Below, one piece after another: positions 22,021-34,518 of a stretch of DNA of 64,000 nucleotides. The stretch comes from Sulfuritalea sp. (GTDB lineage: Bacteria > Pseudomonadota > Gammaproteobacteria > Burkholderiales > Rhodocyclaceae): NCBI GenBank assembly GCA_030247575.1, contig JAOTRV010000004.1:124001-188000 (forward strand), given 5' to 3'. Numbering within the stretch: position 1 is the stretch's first letter; the number at the start of each line of letters is the position of its first letter. Made by a program: the position numbers and the translations under genes. The notes below the pieces were generated by a model that saw nothing but the letters and a program-made list of their open reading frames with translations, was not told the DNA's origin and made no database searches.

Positions 22021-23388
22021 ATGACTGAATTCTGGTCCCACTGTCTGAATCGTTTCGAGCAGGAACTTCCTGCACAGCAGTTCAACACGTGGATAAAAGG
22101 CCTTCGCCTGGAACAGGACGAAGCCGGCCCCACGCATTTCCGCCTTGTGGCTCCCAACCGCTTTGTCATGCAATGGGTGCGGGAACGCTATCTGGCTCAG
22201 ATCGAAGCACTCGGCCTCGAATTTTTTTCCGCCCCGATCGCCATCAATCTGGGCGTCGCCGACGTCGTCGCGGAACTGCCTTCAGTCACGGATGCCACCG
22301 AGGCAACATCTGCCGCTGAACCGGCGGTAACCGTCACCGCCTGCAAAAGCAGCGATCCGGCTTATGAAAAGACCCGGCTCAACGCCGAATTCACCTTCGA
22401 CACCTTGGTTACGGGTCGCGCCAACGATCTGGCCCGCGCCGCGGCTCAGCAGGTAGCGATGAATCCCGGGGTTTCCTACAACCCGCTATTCATCTACGGT
22501 GGGGTCGGTCTGGGCAAGACCCACTTGATTCACGCCATCGGCAACGCGATTTATGCCGCGAATCCGACGATGGAAGTGCGGTATGTCCACGCCGAGGACT
22601 ACTTTTCCGATGTCGTTCGAGCCTTCCAGCAAAATTCGCGTGAAGCTTTCAAACGCTACTACCGCTCACTGGATCTGCTGCTGATCGACGACATCCAGTT
22701 CTTCAATCGCAAGGACCGGACACAGGAAGAGTTTTTTTACGCTTTCAACGCCCTGGTTGAAGCAAAAAAACAGATCGTCATCACTTGCGATACTTATCCG
22801 AAGGACGTCCAGGGACTTGAAGAACGTCTGGTTTCGCGTTTCGACTGGGGGCTCACTGTTGCCATCGAGCCTCCCGAACTGGAAATGCGCATCGCCATCC
22901 TCAAGAAGAAGGCCGAGGCTGAACATATCAACGTTTCGGATGAAGTATCGTTTCTCATCGCCAAGAATCTCCGCTCCAATGTGCGCGAACTCGAAGGCGC
23001 GCTCAATCGCGTGGTCGCCTACGCCCGTTTTCACGGTCGTGACATCAGCCTGGATGTAGCCAAGGAAGCCCTGCGCGACATCATTGGCGCCACCAACCGC
23101 CAGATATCACTCGAACTCGTGCAAAAAACGGTCTCTGACTTCTACAAGATCAAAGTGGCCGACATGTATTCTCAGAAACGCACCCGTGCCATCGCCAGAC
23201 CGCGCCAGATAGCAATGTGGCTTACCCGTGAACTTACTTCGCATAGCCTTCCCGAGATCGGCGAAGCCTTCGGCGGGCGGGACCATACAACCGTAATGCA
23301 CGCATGCCGCACCATTATCGACTTACGCGGAAAGGACTCCAGGCTCAACAACGACCTGCATGTTCTGATGCAAACGATCAAGGGCTAG
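22021..23388 (+). CDS. dnaA: Chromosomal replication initiator protein DnaA
   Basis: Replication initiator AAA+ ATPase (455 aa). Domain I begins MTEFWSHCLNRFEQELPAQQFNTW and a short acidic domain II linker follows. The AAA+ domain has Walker A GGVGLGKTH at about residue 160 and Walker B LLLIDDIQFF. Domain IV has the DNA-binding signature GGRDHTTVMHAC near residue 420. I start at ATG 22021 by family alignment. An in-frame GTG at 21952 would add 23 residues without similarity. Confidence 0.97.
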   Translation: MTEFWSHCLNRFEQELPAQQFNTWIKGLRLEQDEAGPTHFRLVAPNRFVMQWVRERYLAQIEALGLEFFSAPIAINLGVADVVAELPSVTDATEATSAAEPAVTVTACKSSDPAYEKTRLNAEFTFDTLVTGRANDLARAAAQQVAMNPGVSYNPLFIYGGVGLGKTHLIHAIGNAIYAANPTMEVRYVHAEDYFSDVVRAFQQNSREAFKRYYRSLDLLLIDDIQFFNRKDRTQEEFFYAFNALVEAKKQIVITCDTYPKDVQGLEERLVSRFDWGLTVAIEPPELEMRIAILKKKAEAEHINVSDEVSFLIAKNLRSNVRELEGALNRVVAYARFHGRDISLDVAKEALRDIIGATNRQISLELVQKTVSDFYKIKVADMYSQKRTRAIARPRQIAMWLTRELTSHSLPEIGEAFGGRDHTTVMHACRTIIDLRGKDSRLNNDLHVLMQTIKG

Positions 23389-23390
23389 CC

Positions 23391-23596
23391 TGTGAGCAAG
23401 TATCCGGAACAACTCAAGGAAGGATTGTGGATAAGCATTCTGGCGGCAGGCACAGAAAAAATCATCCACAATCATTCACAGCTCGACCGCAAATTTCTCA
23501 ACCGGCTTATCCACGTTATAATTAATTGTATTTGCAGGGTAATAGTCGTTTATCCACAGGAAAAAGTCTCCCTTATTAATCATAAGAGATCTATAT
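23391..23596. other. oriC: Putative chromosomal origin of replication (oriC)
   Basis: The dnaA-dnaN gap is AT-rich and holds DnaA boxes in both orientations: TGTGGATAA at 23426-23434 (minus-strand box), TTATCCACG at 23507-23515 and TTATCCACA at 23550-23558. Weaker matches are at 23462-23470 and 23472-23480. AT-rich stretches at 23516-23533 and 23570-23597 could be the unwinding element. That this is the functional origin is inferred from composition and gene context. Confidence 0.85.
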
Positions 23597-27186
<3,590 letters not shown>

Positions 27187-27200
27187 TGTCCGGGTTTCGG

Positions 27201-27225
27201 GATCGCGCCGCCCGGCGGCGCGATC
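27201..27225. terminator. Hairpin terminator between convergent gyrB and LLM oxidoreductase genes
   Basis: GATCGCGCCG (27201-27210) and CGGCGCGATC (27216-27225) form a perfect 10-bp stem around 5 nt, squeezed between the two convergent stop codons. There is no T-run, so it may work as a Rho-assisted or bidirectional stop. Confidence 0.6.
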
Positions 27226-28227
27226 TCAGCCTGCGCGCGCCGCTGCCGCGATGTCGAGCGAACGCAGTCGCAGTGCGGGATCGAAGATGTCGCAGACCAG
27301 CATCAGTTCGTCGGCGGCCGTAGCCTGCAACAGCGCAGCAAGCCCGTCGCGCACCTTGTCCGGCCCGCCGACGACGGCGGCTGCCAGAAAATCGTCGATA
27401 GCCGCTTTCTCCTGCGGATGCAGTTGCGACATGTAGTCTTTAACCGGCGGCTGCAGACAGCCGCGCTCGCCGTGCAGGATACCGAGCACGCGCCGGTAGG
27501 TGCTGCTGGCGAGGAACTCGGCCTCGTCGTCGGTCGGCGCGGCGATCAAGGGCACGCCGATGATCACATAGGGCTCTGCAAGCGCCGCTGACGGCCGGAA
27601 TTCGCTGCGATACAACTCGAGGGCCTGCAGCAGCAGGCGGGGCGCAAAATGCGAGGCGAAGGCGTAGGGCAAACCGCGCTGGGCCGCCAATCGTGCTGAA
27701 AACAGGCTGGAGCCGAGCAGCCAGATCGGCACCTTGGTGTCCGCTCCCGGCATGGCGATCACCCGCTGGCCGGGCTGCGGCTCTCCCAGCAATTGCTGAA
27801 GTTCAGCCACGTCGCGCGGAAAGTCCGTTTCGGTCTCGGCGCGGTCGCGGCGCAGGGCGCGCATGGTGATCGCGTCGGTGCCGGGGGCGCGGCCCAGGCC
27901 CAGATCGATGCGCCCGGGGTACAACTCCGCCAGGGTGCCGAAGGCCTCGGCGACGACCAGCGGAGCATGATTGGGCAGCATCACGCCGCCCGAACCGACG
28001 CGGATGCGGCTTGTCCCGCCCGCGACATATCCGACCAGCACCGCGGTGGCCGAACTCGCTATTCCCGGCATGTTGTGATGTTCGGCCAGCCAGTAGCGGG
28101 TGAAGCCCAGCGACTCGGCATGCCGCGCGGTGCGCAGGGCGATCGCCAGCGCATCGGCGACGGTGCCGCCCGCGCGCACCGCAACGAGGTCCAGCATCGA
28201 CAAGGAGGTATCTCTTAGCGTTCTCAT
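27226..28227 (-). CDS. LLM class flavin-dependent oxidoreductase (luciferase-like, MsnO8-type)
   Basis: 333 aa TIM-barrel flavoprotein of the bacterial luciferase superfamily. It starts with [19 protein letters not shown] and contains the family hallmarks [39 protein letters not shown] and [12 protein letters not shown]. Members use FMNH2 or F420 to oxidise small organics. The substrate here cannot be assigned. It converges on gyrB. Confidence 0.88.
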   Translation of the reverse strand: MRTLRDTSLSMLDLVAVRAGGTVADALAIALRTARHAESLGFTRYWLAEHHNMPGIASSATAVLVGYVAGGTSRIRVGSGGVMLPNHAPLVVAEAFGTLAELYPGRIDLGLGRAPGTDAITMRALRRDRAETETDFPRDVAELQQLLGEPQPGQRVIAMPGADTKVPIWLLGSSLFSARLAAQRGLPYAFASHFAPRLLLQALELYRSEFRPSAALAEPYVIIGVPLIAAPTDDEAEFLASSTYRRVLGILHGERGCLQPPVKDYMSQLHPQEKAAIDDFLAAAVVGGPDKVRDGLAALLQATAADELMLVCDIFDPALRLRSLDIAAAARAG

Positions 28228-28339
28228 GGGCTTGATTATCCGCCCCGACGCCGGGAAATCGCCGTCAGGCAGGCTGTTTATTAGCGACTTCTTATATACC
28301 TTCGAGGCTCAGTCGATGCTGCGGCGCAGCAACTTTGTC

Positions 28340-28367
28340 TTGACAAACGCCGCCTGCGCCTTAAAAT
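28340..28367 (+). promoter_or_regulatory. Sigma-70 promoter of the phasin gene
   Basis: TTGACA (28340-28345) and TAAAAT (28362-28367) with a 16-nt spacer. The roughly 90-nt leader that follows contains GGTGCG and CGCACC arms that could pair. Confidence 0.72.
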
Positions 28368-28462
28368 GCCTTGATGGTGCGGTGCACAAGCTGTCTTCCC
28401 GGGCCGTTGCAGGGCCTGTCTCACGCACCGGCTGTACTGTTTCATTAGTGTAGGAGGTCGCC

Positions 28463-28897
28463 ATGGTCAGCGTAGCCGAGCAACTCGCAAACGCTAACAA
28501 GGCAAGGGTCGAAACTCTCGCAACCATTGCCGATGCGGCATTTTCCGGTACTGAACGTCTGGCTGCCCTGAACGTCGGGTGCGCTCGCTCGCTGCTGGAA
28601 GACGGTGTTCAGGACCTCAGGGCTGTGCTTGCCGCCGATGACTTACAGGATCTGGTCTCGTTGCAGAGCAGGCTGGTACAACCCGGTTCGGAACAGGTTG
28701 CAGGCTATTCCAGCAGCGTCTTCGAAATCGCGATTCAAACGCGGCAGGCTTTGTCCCGAGTGGTCGAAGCCCAAGTTCTTGAAATGAACAAGGTCTTTAC
28801 GCTGGCGCTGGACAACACCACCAGGCAGATCATCGAAATGGCTCAGGCCAATCCGGCTGCGACGGCCGCAGCCAAATTACGCAAGAGAGCCGCATAA
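28463..28897 (+). CDS. Phasin family protein (PHA granule surface protein)
   Basis: 144 aa amphipathic helical protein matching the betaproteobacterial phasin family: VSVAEQLANANKARVETLATIADAAFSGTERLAALN, then SLQSRLVQPGSEQVAGYSSSVFEIA, and an Ala-rich C-terminus ending KLRKRAA. Phasins coat polyhydroxyalkanoate granules, so the cell probably stores PHA. The start is preceded by TAGGAGG at good spacing and its own promoter. Confidence 0.87.
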   Translation: MVSVAEQLANANKARVETLATIADAAFSGTERLAALNVGCARSLLEDGVQDLRAVLAADDLQDLVSLQSRLVQPGSEQVAGYSSSVFEIAIQTRQALSRVVEAQVLEMNKVFTLALDNTTRQIIEMAQANPAATAAAKLRKRAA

Positions 28898-28946
28898 GCT
28901 TTTTTCAGTGTTTCATCCTGGCGCCCCGACGGGCGGCGGATTCAAG

Positions 28947-29010
28947 CCCGACGCAGCGTTGTCGGGTTGCCCCGCCATCAATGGATCGGCCGTTCGCCAT
29001 CGTGGCGGGC
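28947..29010 (+). other. Structured intergenic region before the lytic transglycosylase gene
   Basis: A hairpin with arms CCCGAC (28947-28952) and GTCGGG (28961-28966) is followed by CCCGCCA and TGGCGGG arms about 26 nt apart. It may be the end of the phasin transcript or a leader of the next gene. It does not match a riboswitch motif I recognise. Confidence 0.4.
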
Positions 29011-29053
29011 AGACCCTCGGGCCGGGGGGCACGATAACGGTAAAGGAGAAATC

Positions 29054-29746
29054 TTGACCGCAACTATCTCGCAACGGTATTTGATGGCGCGCGGCACCGG
29101 CGCCTTCCTGAACTATCTGCATCTCGATGTCGCCACGATCGGCTTGGCGCTGTTCTTCGTCCTCGCCGGCGGACTGGCAAGAAACCTCGACTTCGTTCAA
29201 TCAGTCGAATCGGCGTTGCCCGCCATTTCGCTGTCGGTCGAGGCCCCGGCTGGCGACAGAGACCCGAAGCGCCAGGCAAAAGCACTTGCGCCGGCCATGG
29301 GCGCGGCGCTCGATTTCGTCGCCCAGCGCTACCGCGTGGCTCCCGAAGCCCTGCTGCCGATCTTCGAGACGGCCCAGGCGGCGGCCCGCGAACGGCAACT
29401 CGACCCCTTGCTGATCATTGCAGTGATCGCCGTCGAATCCAGATTCAATCCCTTTTCCCAGAGCCCTGTGGGGGCTCAGGGCCTGATGCAGATCATTCCG
29501 CGCTTCCATCAGGACAAGGTTCAGAAAGCCGCTGGAGAGCGGCCTTTCCTGGATCCGGTCATGAACGTTCAAATGGGCGCGCAAATCCTGCAGGAATCCA
29601 TCCGGCGGCAGGGCGGGTTGATCGGGGGCCTGCAGTACTATGCTGGCGCACTGGACGACGAAGAACAGGGCTATGCCAACAAGGTACTCGCCGAAAAGCA
29701 GCGCCTAGAGCAGGCTCCGCGGCGCAAAGAGGGCCCAAGCGCCTGA
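29054..29746 (+). CDS. Lytic transglycosylase domain protein (SLT family)
   Basis: About 230 aa. I place the start at TTG 29054 because AAGGAGA lies 6-7 nt upstream. The next candidate is ATG 29084. An N-terminal hydrophobic segment (VATIGLALFFVLAGGLARN) suggests membrane anchoring in the periplasm. The SLT fold follows: VIAVESRFNPFSQSPVGAQGLMQIIP with the catalytic Glu near residue 128, then NVQMGAQILQESIRRQGG and GLQYYAGA. It would cleave peptidoglycan glycan strands during growth or envelope-complex assembly. Confidence 0.87.
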   Translation: MTATISQRYLMARGTGAFLNYLHLDVATIGLALFFVLAGGLARNLDFVQSVESALPAISLSVEAPAGDRDPKRQAKALAPAMGAALDFVAQRYRVAPEALLPIFETAQAAARERQLDPLLIIAVIAVESRFNPFSQSPVGAQGLMQIIPRFHQDKVQKAAGERPFLDPVMNVQMGAQILQESIRRQGGLIGGLQYYAGALDDEEQGYANKVLAEKQRLEQAPRRKEGPSA

Positions 29747-29862
29747 GGCGAGGCGGCCATAACCGTGCGGCGTTGCACGATTGAATTTGACGGCAAATGC
29801 ATGGCGGCTATAGTTTATAAAAGAGGCTATGTGGAAATGAACTCAAGAAAAGGGGATCAGCC

Positions 29863-30309
29863 GTGTTGACTTCTTACAAGGGCGTTGTTGATAGTGTGGA
29901 CGTTGCGTCCGTCAAAACGACTGCTATCGCCCCTAACCAGCCAGCATCATCCGGCAACCCGCTGCTAAATGGGCGCCGCGAACTTGTCAATGCCCAAGTT
30001 GAAGTGCTGAGGATGTACATGGAGAAGCGGTCCACGGATCGTTTGGTGGAAGCCTTGGACAAGCTGATCGAATGCACCCGCGCCAGTTTCAGGGAAGAAG
30101 AAGCGCTGATGGAATGTCTGACCGGCGCAGCGGAGCCCGGGCATCGTGAAAGGCACAATGCAGTCCTGGCGCAGATGGTCCTGTTGCGCGACTACGCCAT
30201 CGGCGCGGACAGGAGTCGCTTGCTGGCTCAATTGATCCATGTCGATCGTCAGTTGACCTCGCATCTGTCGGATGCGCTGAAAATGCCCGGACGCCAGCTT
30301 CAGCATTGA
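29863..30309 (+). CDS. Hemerythrin-like four-helix protein lacking some iron ligands
   Basis: 148 aa, starting at a GTG preceded by AGGGGA. The C-terminal 110 residues have the spacing of bacteriohemerythrin: FREEEALM where the canonical pattern is HFxxEExxM, then HRERHNAVL (two His) and HLSDAL (His and Asp). The His normally preceding the EE pair is absent, and so is the first N-terminal ligand, so di-iron binding is doubtful. It may have a structural or sensory role. Confidence 0.55.
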   Translation: MLTSYKGVVDSVDVASVKTTAIAPNQPASSGNPLLNGRRELVNAQVEVLRMYMEKRSTDRLVEALDKLIECTRASFREEEALMECLTGAAEPGHRERHNAVLAQMVLLRDYAIGADRSRLLAQLIHVDRQLTSHLSDALKMPGRQLQH

Positions 30310-30313
30310 GTTG

Positions 30314-30333
30314 CGGCCGCAAGCTTGCGGCCG
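30314..30333. terminator. Hairpin after the hemerythrin-like gene
   Basis: A perfect palindrome with CGGCCGC and GCGGCCG arms around AAGCTT begins 5 nt after the stop codon. There is no T-run, so its strength as a terminator is uncertain. Confidence 0.5.
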
Positions 30334-30384
30334 TCGGACATCTAAGCACGGAAGCTTCGACGCGAGAACCTGCAAGCCTGCAGA

Positions 30385-31443
30385 TCACGATTCCGCGGGT
30401 GATTTCAGCGTCCGCAGAATTGCTCCGCCAGCCGGCGAAATCAGGTCGGCGTCGGCTATCCGCAGCGCCGGGAACGGCAGGGTAGCGTCGCTTCTGTTGC
30501 CGGCCATCCGGTAGAACCTCGGTGGCATGCCGAACGTATCCTTGAATGCCTTGCTGAAATGGGTCGAGCTGTTGAAGCCCCAGGAAAACGCGATTTCGGT
30601 GATCGACTTCCATGCGCACGCGGGCGACAGCAAGTCATTGCGGCAACGCTCGAGCCGCAGACGCCAGATGTGGTCGCTGATCGTCACGCCATCCTGCGTG
30701 AAGGCCTTGTGCAGATAGCGTTTGCTGCACCGGAAGGCATGGGCGATCTGATCGATCGACAAACCGGGGTCGCGCAGGTTGCTTTCAACATAGGCCTTGA
30801 TGCGGTCGCGCATGCCTTCCCTTTGCGACAGCGCCGTCGGCATGCCGGAGCGTTCCAGCAATGAATGCCGCAGCAACTCGGTGATCGCATCGCCGACCGC
30901 CTCCGCCGACTGCGGCGTGCTGCCGGGAATCTCGTCGAATGCCGAACTCATCAAATCACAGGCCAGGCGGCCGATGCCGGCGCGCGCCGAATAGCGCTGC
31001 ACCATCAGATCGTCGACCTTCATGCTGCCGGTCAGCACCTTTTCGCGCGGCACCAGCAGCACCAGTTGCTCAATCGGGCTGGTGTTCGACACGCTATAGG
31101 CCTTCATCGTGTCGTAGATGCTCCACTCGCCCGGCGACACCTGCGTCTTGCGGCCGTTCTGCTCGAACCAGGTGCTGCCCTCCAGCTGCACCACCAGCTT
31201 GAGGTAGCCGCGACCATCCTGCCTGATCAGATCGGGGCTGCGCACCACGCGGTGGCGACCGGCGGAAAGGCGGCACATCTTCACGCTGCCGACTTCGCCA
31301 TGGACCATGCGGCCGCGGAAGGTTTCGTCGCTGAAAGTCTCCGAGCGCAACTTCCCGAGCCGCGTCCACAGCAGTTCGGTCCAGAACGCAGCCCGCTCGC
31401 GCGGCCTGACCTGGTCCGTGGAAATCGTTTCCAGGGCGCCCAT
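30385..31443 (-). CDS. AraC/XylS-family transcriptional regulator
   Basis: 352 aa, with an N-terminal AraC-binding-like domain (RPRERAAFWTELLWTRLGKL and CRLSAGRHRVVRSPDLI) and a C-terminal double helix-turn-helix: AHAFRCSKRYLHKAFTQDGVTISDHIWRLRLERC and AFSWGFNSSTHFSKAFKDTFGMPPRFYRM. This architecture is typical of activators of aromatic and aldehyde catabolism such as FeaR, NphR or XylS relatives. The start at 31443 follows GGAGGAG. It is divergent from the aldehyde dehydrogenase gene, its most likely target. Confidence 0.9.
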   Translation of the reverse strand: MGALETISTDQVRPRERAAFWTELLWTRLGKLRSETFSDETFRGRMVHGEVGSVKMCRLSAGRHRVVRSPDLIRQDGRGYLKLVVQLEGSTWFEQNGRKTQVSPGEWSIYDTMKAYSVSNTSPIEQLVLLVPREKVLTGSMKVDDLMVQRYSARAGIGRLACDLMSSAFDEIPGSTPQSAEAVGDAITELLRHSLLERSGMPTALSQREGMRDRIKAYVESNLRDPGLSIDQIAHAFRCSKRYLHKAFTQDGVTISDHIWRLRLERCRNDLLSPACAWKSITEIAFSWGFNSSTHFSKAFKDTFGMPPRFYRMAGNRSDATLPFPALRIADADLISPAGGAILRTLKSPAES

Positions 31444-31714
31444 GATTGTTCTCCTCCACTCGGCCCTCTGCTTCACCAGTCGATTGTTTATAGTTCAACA
31501 ACATAGCATGCAAATCCGGAGTGCGCAAACGCATGGCGGACAGCCACAGCGTCGAAATGGGTAGTTCCCTGCCGGACAAGTCGCCGTTCCCTGTCGGTGG
31601 AGCAGCGCCGCGATCGCTGCCGTAATGTATGCCGCAACGTCACCCCGGACCCTAACCCGATTCTTCCCGTGACGAGTCGCAACCCACAACAAGACCAGAA
31701 CAGAGGAGACCGCC

Positions 31715-33184
31715 ATGGGCGCCAACGACATCCCTTTCCTGAACACCGGCATCTGGAACGGCAAGCTGTTCCTCGGCGGCTGGAACACCGCCGCAACCGC
31801 GCGTGAAATCCTCGAGCCGGCCACCGGCGCGGTGTTGACCCGTGTCGGCATGGCTACACCGGCCGACGCCGCCGAAGCCGCCAAGCGTGCCAAAGCGGCG
31901 CAGACGGCTTGGGTCGCCCTGCCCTACGAACAGCGCGCCGCGATTTTCCGCAAGGCCGCCGCGATCATCGAGCACGAAACCGAGGGCATGACGCAGTGGA
32001 TCGTGCGCGAGACCGGCTGCGTCCCGCCCAAGGCCGGCGTCGAGCTGCACATGGCGGTCGGCATCCTCAACGAAGCCGCCGGCATGGTCACACAGCCCAG
32101 CGGCCTGATGCTGCCCAGCGACGGCGGCCGCATCAGCATGGCGCGGCGCACGCCGCACGGCGTGGTCGGCGTCATCTCGCCCTTCAACTTCCCGCTGATC
32201 CTTTCCATCCGCGCCGTCGCGCCGGCGCTCGCCGTCGGCAACACCGTGGTGCTGAAACCCGATCCGAACACGCCGATCACCGGCGGCTACCTCATCGCCC
32301 GCGTCCTCGAAGAAGCCGGCCTGCCGAAGGATTGTCTGCAGGTCCTGCCCGGCGGCGCCGACGTCGGCCAGGCCATGTGCGCCGATCCCAACATCGCCAT
32401 GATCTCCTTCACGGGGTCCACCGCTGCCGGCCGCGCCGTCGGCGAACTGGCCGGCAAGTACCTGAAGAAGGTCACGCTGGAGCTCGGCGGCAAGAACCGC
32501 CTGGTCATCCTCGACGATGCCGACGTCGACCTCGCCGCCTCATGCGCGGCCTGGGGCGCCTACCTGCACCAGGGGCAGATCTGCATGACCACGGGCATGA
32601 TCCTGGTGCACGAGAAAATCGCGGCCAAGGTGACCGAACAAATGGTCGGCAAGGCCACCCATCTGCCGGTCGGCGACCCGGCGACGCAGCAGGTCGCGCT
32701 CGGGCCGCTGATCAACGAGCGCCAGCGCGACCGCGTGCATGCCATCGTCCAGGACAGCATCAGGCAGGGTGCGCATCTTGCCGCCGGCGGCAGCTACGAG
32801 GGCAACTTCTACAAGCCGACGGTGCTGACCAACGTGAAGCCCGGCATGCGCTGCTTCGACGAGGAAGTGTTCGGTCCGGTGGCCTCGATAGTGACGTTCT
32901 CCACCGAGGACGAAGCCGTGGCTTTGGCCAACAACACCGAGTACGGCCTGTCGCTCGGCGTCATCAGTTCCTCGGTCGGCCGTGCCATGGCACTGGCCAA
33001 CCGCATTCCGACCGGTCTATTGCACATCAACGACCAGACCGTGGCCGACGAGCCGCACATCCCCTTCGGCGGGCGCGGCGCATCGGGCAATGGCGGGCGC
33101 CACGGCGGGCCGGCCAACTGGGAAGAATTCACGCAGTGGCAGTGGGTAACGATCAAGGACAGCGCGCCGCGCTATCCGTTCTAG
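31715..33184 (+). CDS. NAD(P)+-dependent aromatic aldehyde dehydrogenase (benzaldehyde/vanillin dehydrogenase-like)
   Basis: 489 aa member of the ALDH superfamily. The catalytic Cys is at 290 (HQGQICMTTG), the general base Glu at 256 (ELGGKN) and the cofactor loop FTGSTAAGR at 232. The N-terminus IPFLNTGIWNGKLFLGGW and the C-terminal NDQTVADEPHIPFGGRGASGNGGRHGG resemble XylC-like benzaldehyde and vanillin dehydrogenases. It would oxidise an aromatic aldehyde to the acid. It is followed by a Liv-type importer, probably in one operon. ACAGAGGAGA precedes the start. Confidence 0.88.
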   Translation: MGANDIPFLNTGIWNGKLFLGGWNTAATAREILEPATGAVLTRVGMATPADAAEAAKRAKAAQTAWVALPYEQRAAIFRKAAAIIEHETEGMTQWIVRETGCVPPKAGVELHMAVGILNEAAGMVTQPSGLMLPSDGGRISMARRTPHGVVGVISPFNFPLILSIRAVAPALAVGNTVVLKPDPNTPITGGYLIARVLEEAGLPKDCLQVLPGGADVGQAMCADPNIAMISFTGSTAAGRAVGELAGKYLKKVTLELGGKNRLVILDDADVDLAASCAAWGAYLHQGQICMTTGMILVHEKIAAKVTEQMVGKATHLPVGDPATQQVALGPLINERQRDRVHAIVQDSIRQGAHLAAGGSYEGNFYKPTVLTNVKPGMRCFDEEVFGPVASIVTFSTEDEAVALANNTEYGLSLGVISSSVGRAMALANRIPTGLLHINDQTVADEPHIPFGGRGASGNGGRHGGPANWEEFTQWQWVTIKDSAPRYPF

Positions 33185-33209
33185 AACCATTCCAACAAGA
33201 GGAGATATC

Positions 33210-34400
33210 ATGTACCCAATTTCAAGAAGAATGACTTTGCAAGCTGCTCTCGCCGTCGCCGGCGTGCTGGCCTTGCCCGGCTACGCCGTGGCGCAGGAGC
33301 CGACCGTCAAGGTCGCCTACACGCAATCGCGCTCCGGTCCGTTCGCGCCCGGCGCCCAGACCACGCAGGAACCCAACTACCTGCTCTGGGCCGATCAGGT
33401 CAACGCCGCCGGCGGCCTCAACGTGCAAGGCAAGAAGCGCAAGATCGAACTGATCGGCGTCGATGACCGCAGCGACATGGAAACCATCGTGCGCAGCTAC
33501 GAGAAGTTCATGACCACCGACAAGGTCGACATCGTCCTGCCGCCCTGGGGCACCGGCGCCAACTTCGCCGTGGCGCCCGTCGCCAACAAGCACGGCTACC
33601 CGATGGTGGCGCCGACCGCGCTGTCGCAGAAGCTGGTGGACATGAAGCTGCCCTACTACTTCGTCACCCTGCAGCAGCCGAAGCCGATGATGAACGCGCT
33701 GGTCGACATGCTCGCCGCCAACGGTGTCAAGACCGTCACCGTGGCCTACATGGATGACCTGTTCGGCCTCGAGAACATCGGCGCGCTGGAGCCCGCGCTT
33801 CAGGCCAAGGGCATCAAGATCCTGGACAAGAAGAGCTACCCGCTCGGCGTCAAGGATTTGTCGACCATGCTCAAGGGCATGAAGACCGCGAACCCGGACG
33901 CCTTCGTCGGCATCACCTACCCGCCGGACAATTTCCTGATCACCGGACAGTCGAAGGAAATCGGTTTCGCGCCGAAGATCTTCTACACCGCCGTCGGCAC
34001 CGCCTTCCCGATCTATCGCGAGCGCATGGGCAAGGCGTCCGAGGGCACGATGGGCATGGGCTCCTGGAACCCGAAGATGAGCAAGGCCGCGAAGACCTAC
34101 TTCGACGCCCACGTTGCGCTCAACAAGCGCGAACCGGATCGCTGGGCCAGTGCCCACGCTTGGGCCGCGCTGGAAATAATCCAGCAGACGGTGGAGAAGG
34201 TTGGTCTCGACCGCAAGGCGATGCGCGACCACATCGCCAAGACCGAGTTCGACACCGTGCTAGGCAAGATGAAGTTCAACGGCACCGAAGAAGTCGGCGT
34301 ACCCGGCATGGTCGGCCAGTGGCAGAACGGCGAGTTCGAAATCGTCTGGCCGCCGGCGCGCGCCACGGCAAAGGCCGTCGTGCCGAAAACCTGGAACTGA
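33210..34400 (+). CDS. Periplasmic substrate-binding protein of a Liv/amide-type ABC importer
   Basis: 396 aa with an N-terminal signal peptide containing an RR pair (MYPISRRMTLQAALAVAGVL, cleavage near GYAVAQ). The mature protein begins EPTVKVAYTQSRSGPFAPGA, the type I periplasmic-binding fold, with VTVAYMDDLFGLENIGALEP in the second lobe. Its location behind an aromatic aldehyde dehydrogenase suggests an aromatic ligand, which is inference. It is followed by a strong double hairpin and the four transporter genes. Confidence 0.9.
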   Translation: MYPISRRMTLQAALAVAGVLALPGYAVAQEPTVKVAYTQSRSGPFAPGAQTTQEPNYLLWADQVNAAGGLNVQGKKRKIELIGVDDRSDMETIVRSYEKFMTTDKVDIVLPPWGTGANFAVAPVANKHGYPMVAPTALSQKLVDMKLPYYFVTLQQPKPMMNALVDMLAANGVKTVTVAYMDDLFGLENIGALEPALQAKGIKILDKKSYPLGVKDLSTMLKGMKTANPDAFVGITYPPDNFLITGQSKEIGFAPKIFYTAVGTAFPIYRERMGKASEGTMGMGSWNPKMSKAAKTYFDAHVALNKREPDRWASAHAWAALEIIQQTVEKVGLDRKAMRDHIAKTEFDTVLGKMKFNGTEEVGVPGMVGQWQNGEFEIVWPPARATAKAVVPKTWN

Positions 34401-34412
34401 GTAGTGGCCGTC

Positions 34413-34486
34413 GTCCCCGCGAAAGCGGGGACCCAGCGCCTTTGACGACCCCTCCTCATTCCCGCCTGCGCGGGAATGAGGAGGGG
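34413..34486. repeat. Double-hairpin repeat element between binding-protein and permease genes
   Basis: Two adjacent hairpins: GTCCCCGC-gaaa-GCGGGGAC (34413-34432), and a 17-bp perfect stem built around CATTCCCGC / GCGGGAATG (34449-34486). The GGGAATCC-like sequence resembles widespread proteobacterial REP-type intergenic elements. It probably terminates partially or stabilises the binding-protein mRNA. Confidence 0.75.
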
Positions 34487-34518
34487 GGTTGCATGTCCGT
34501 CTCCCGCATAATTCCTGA

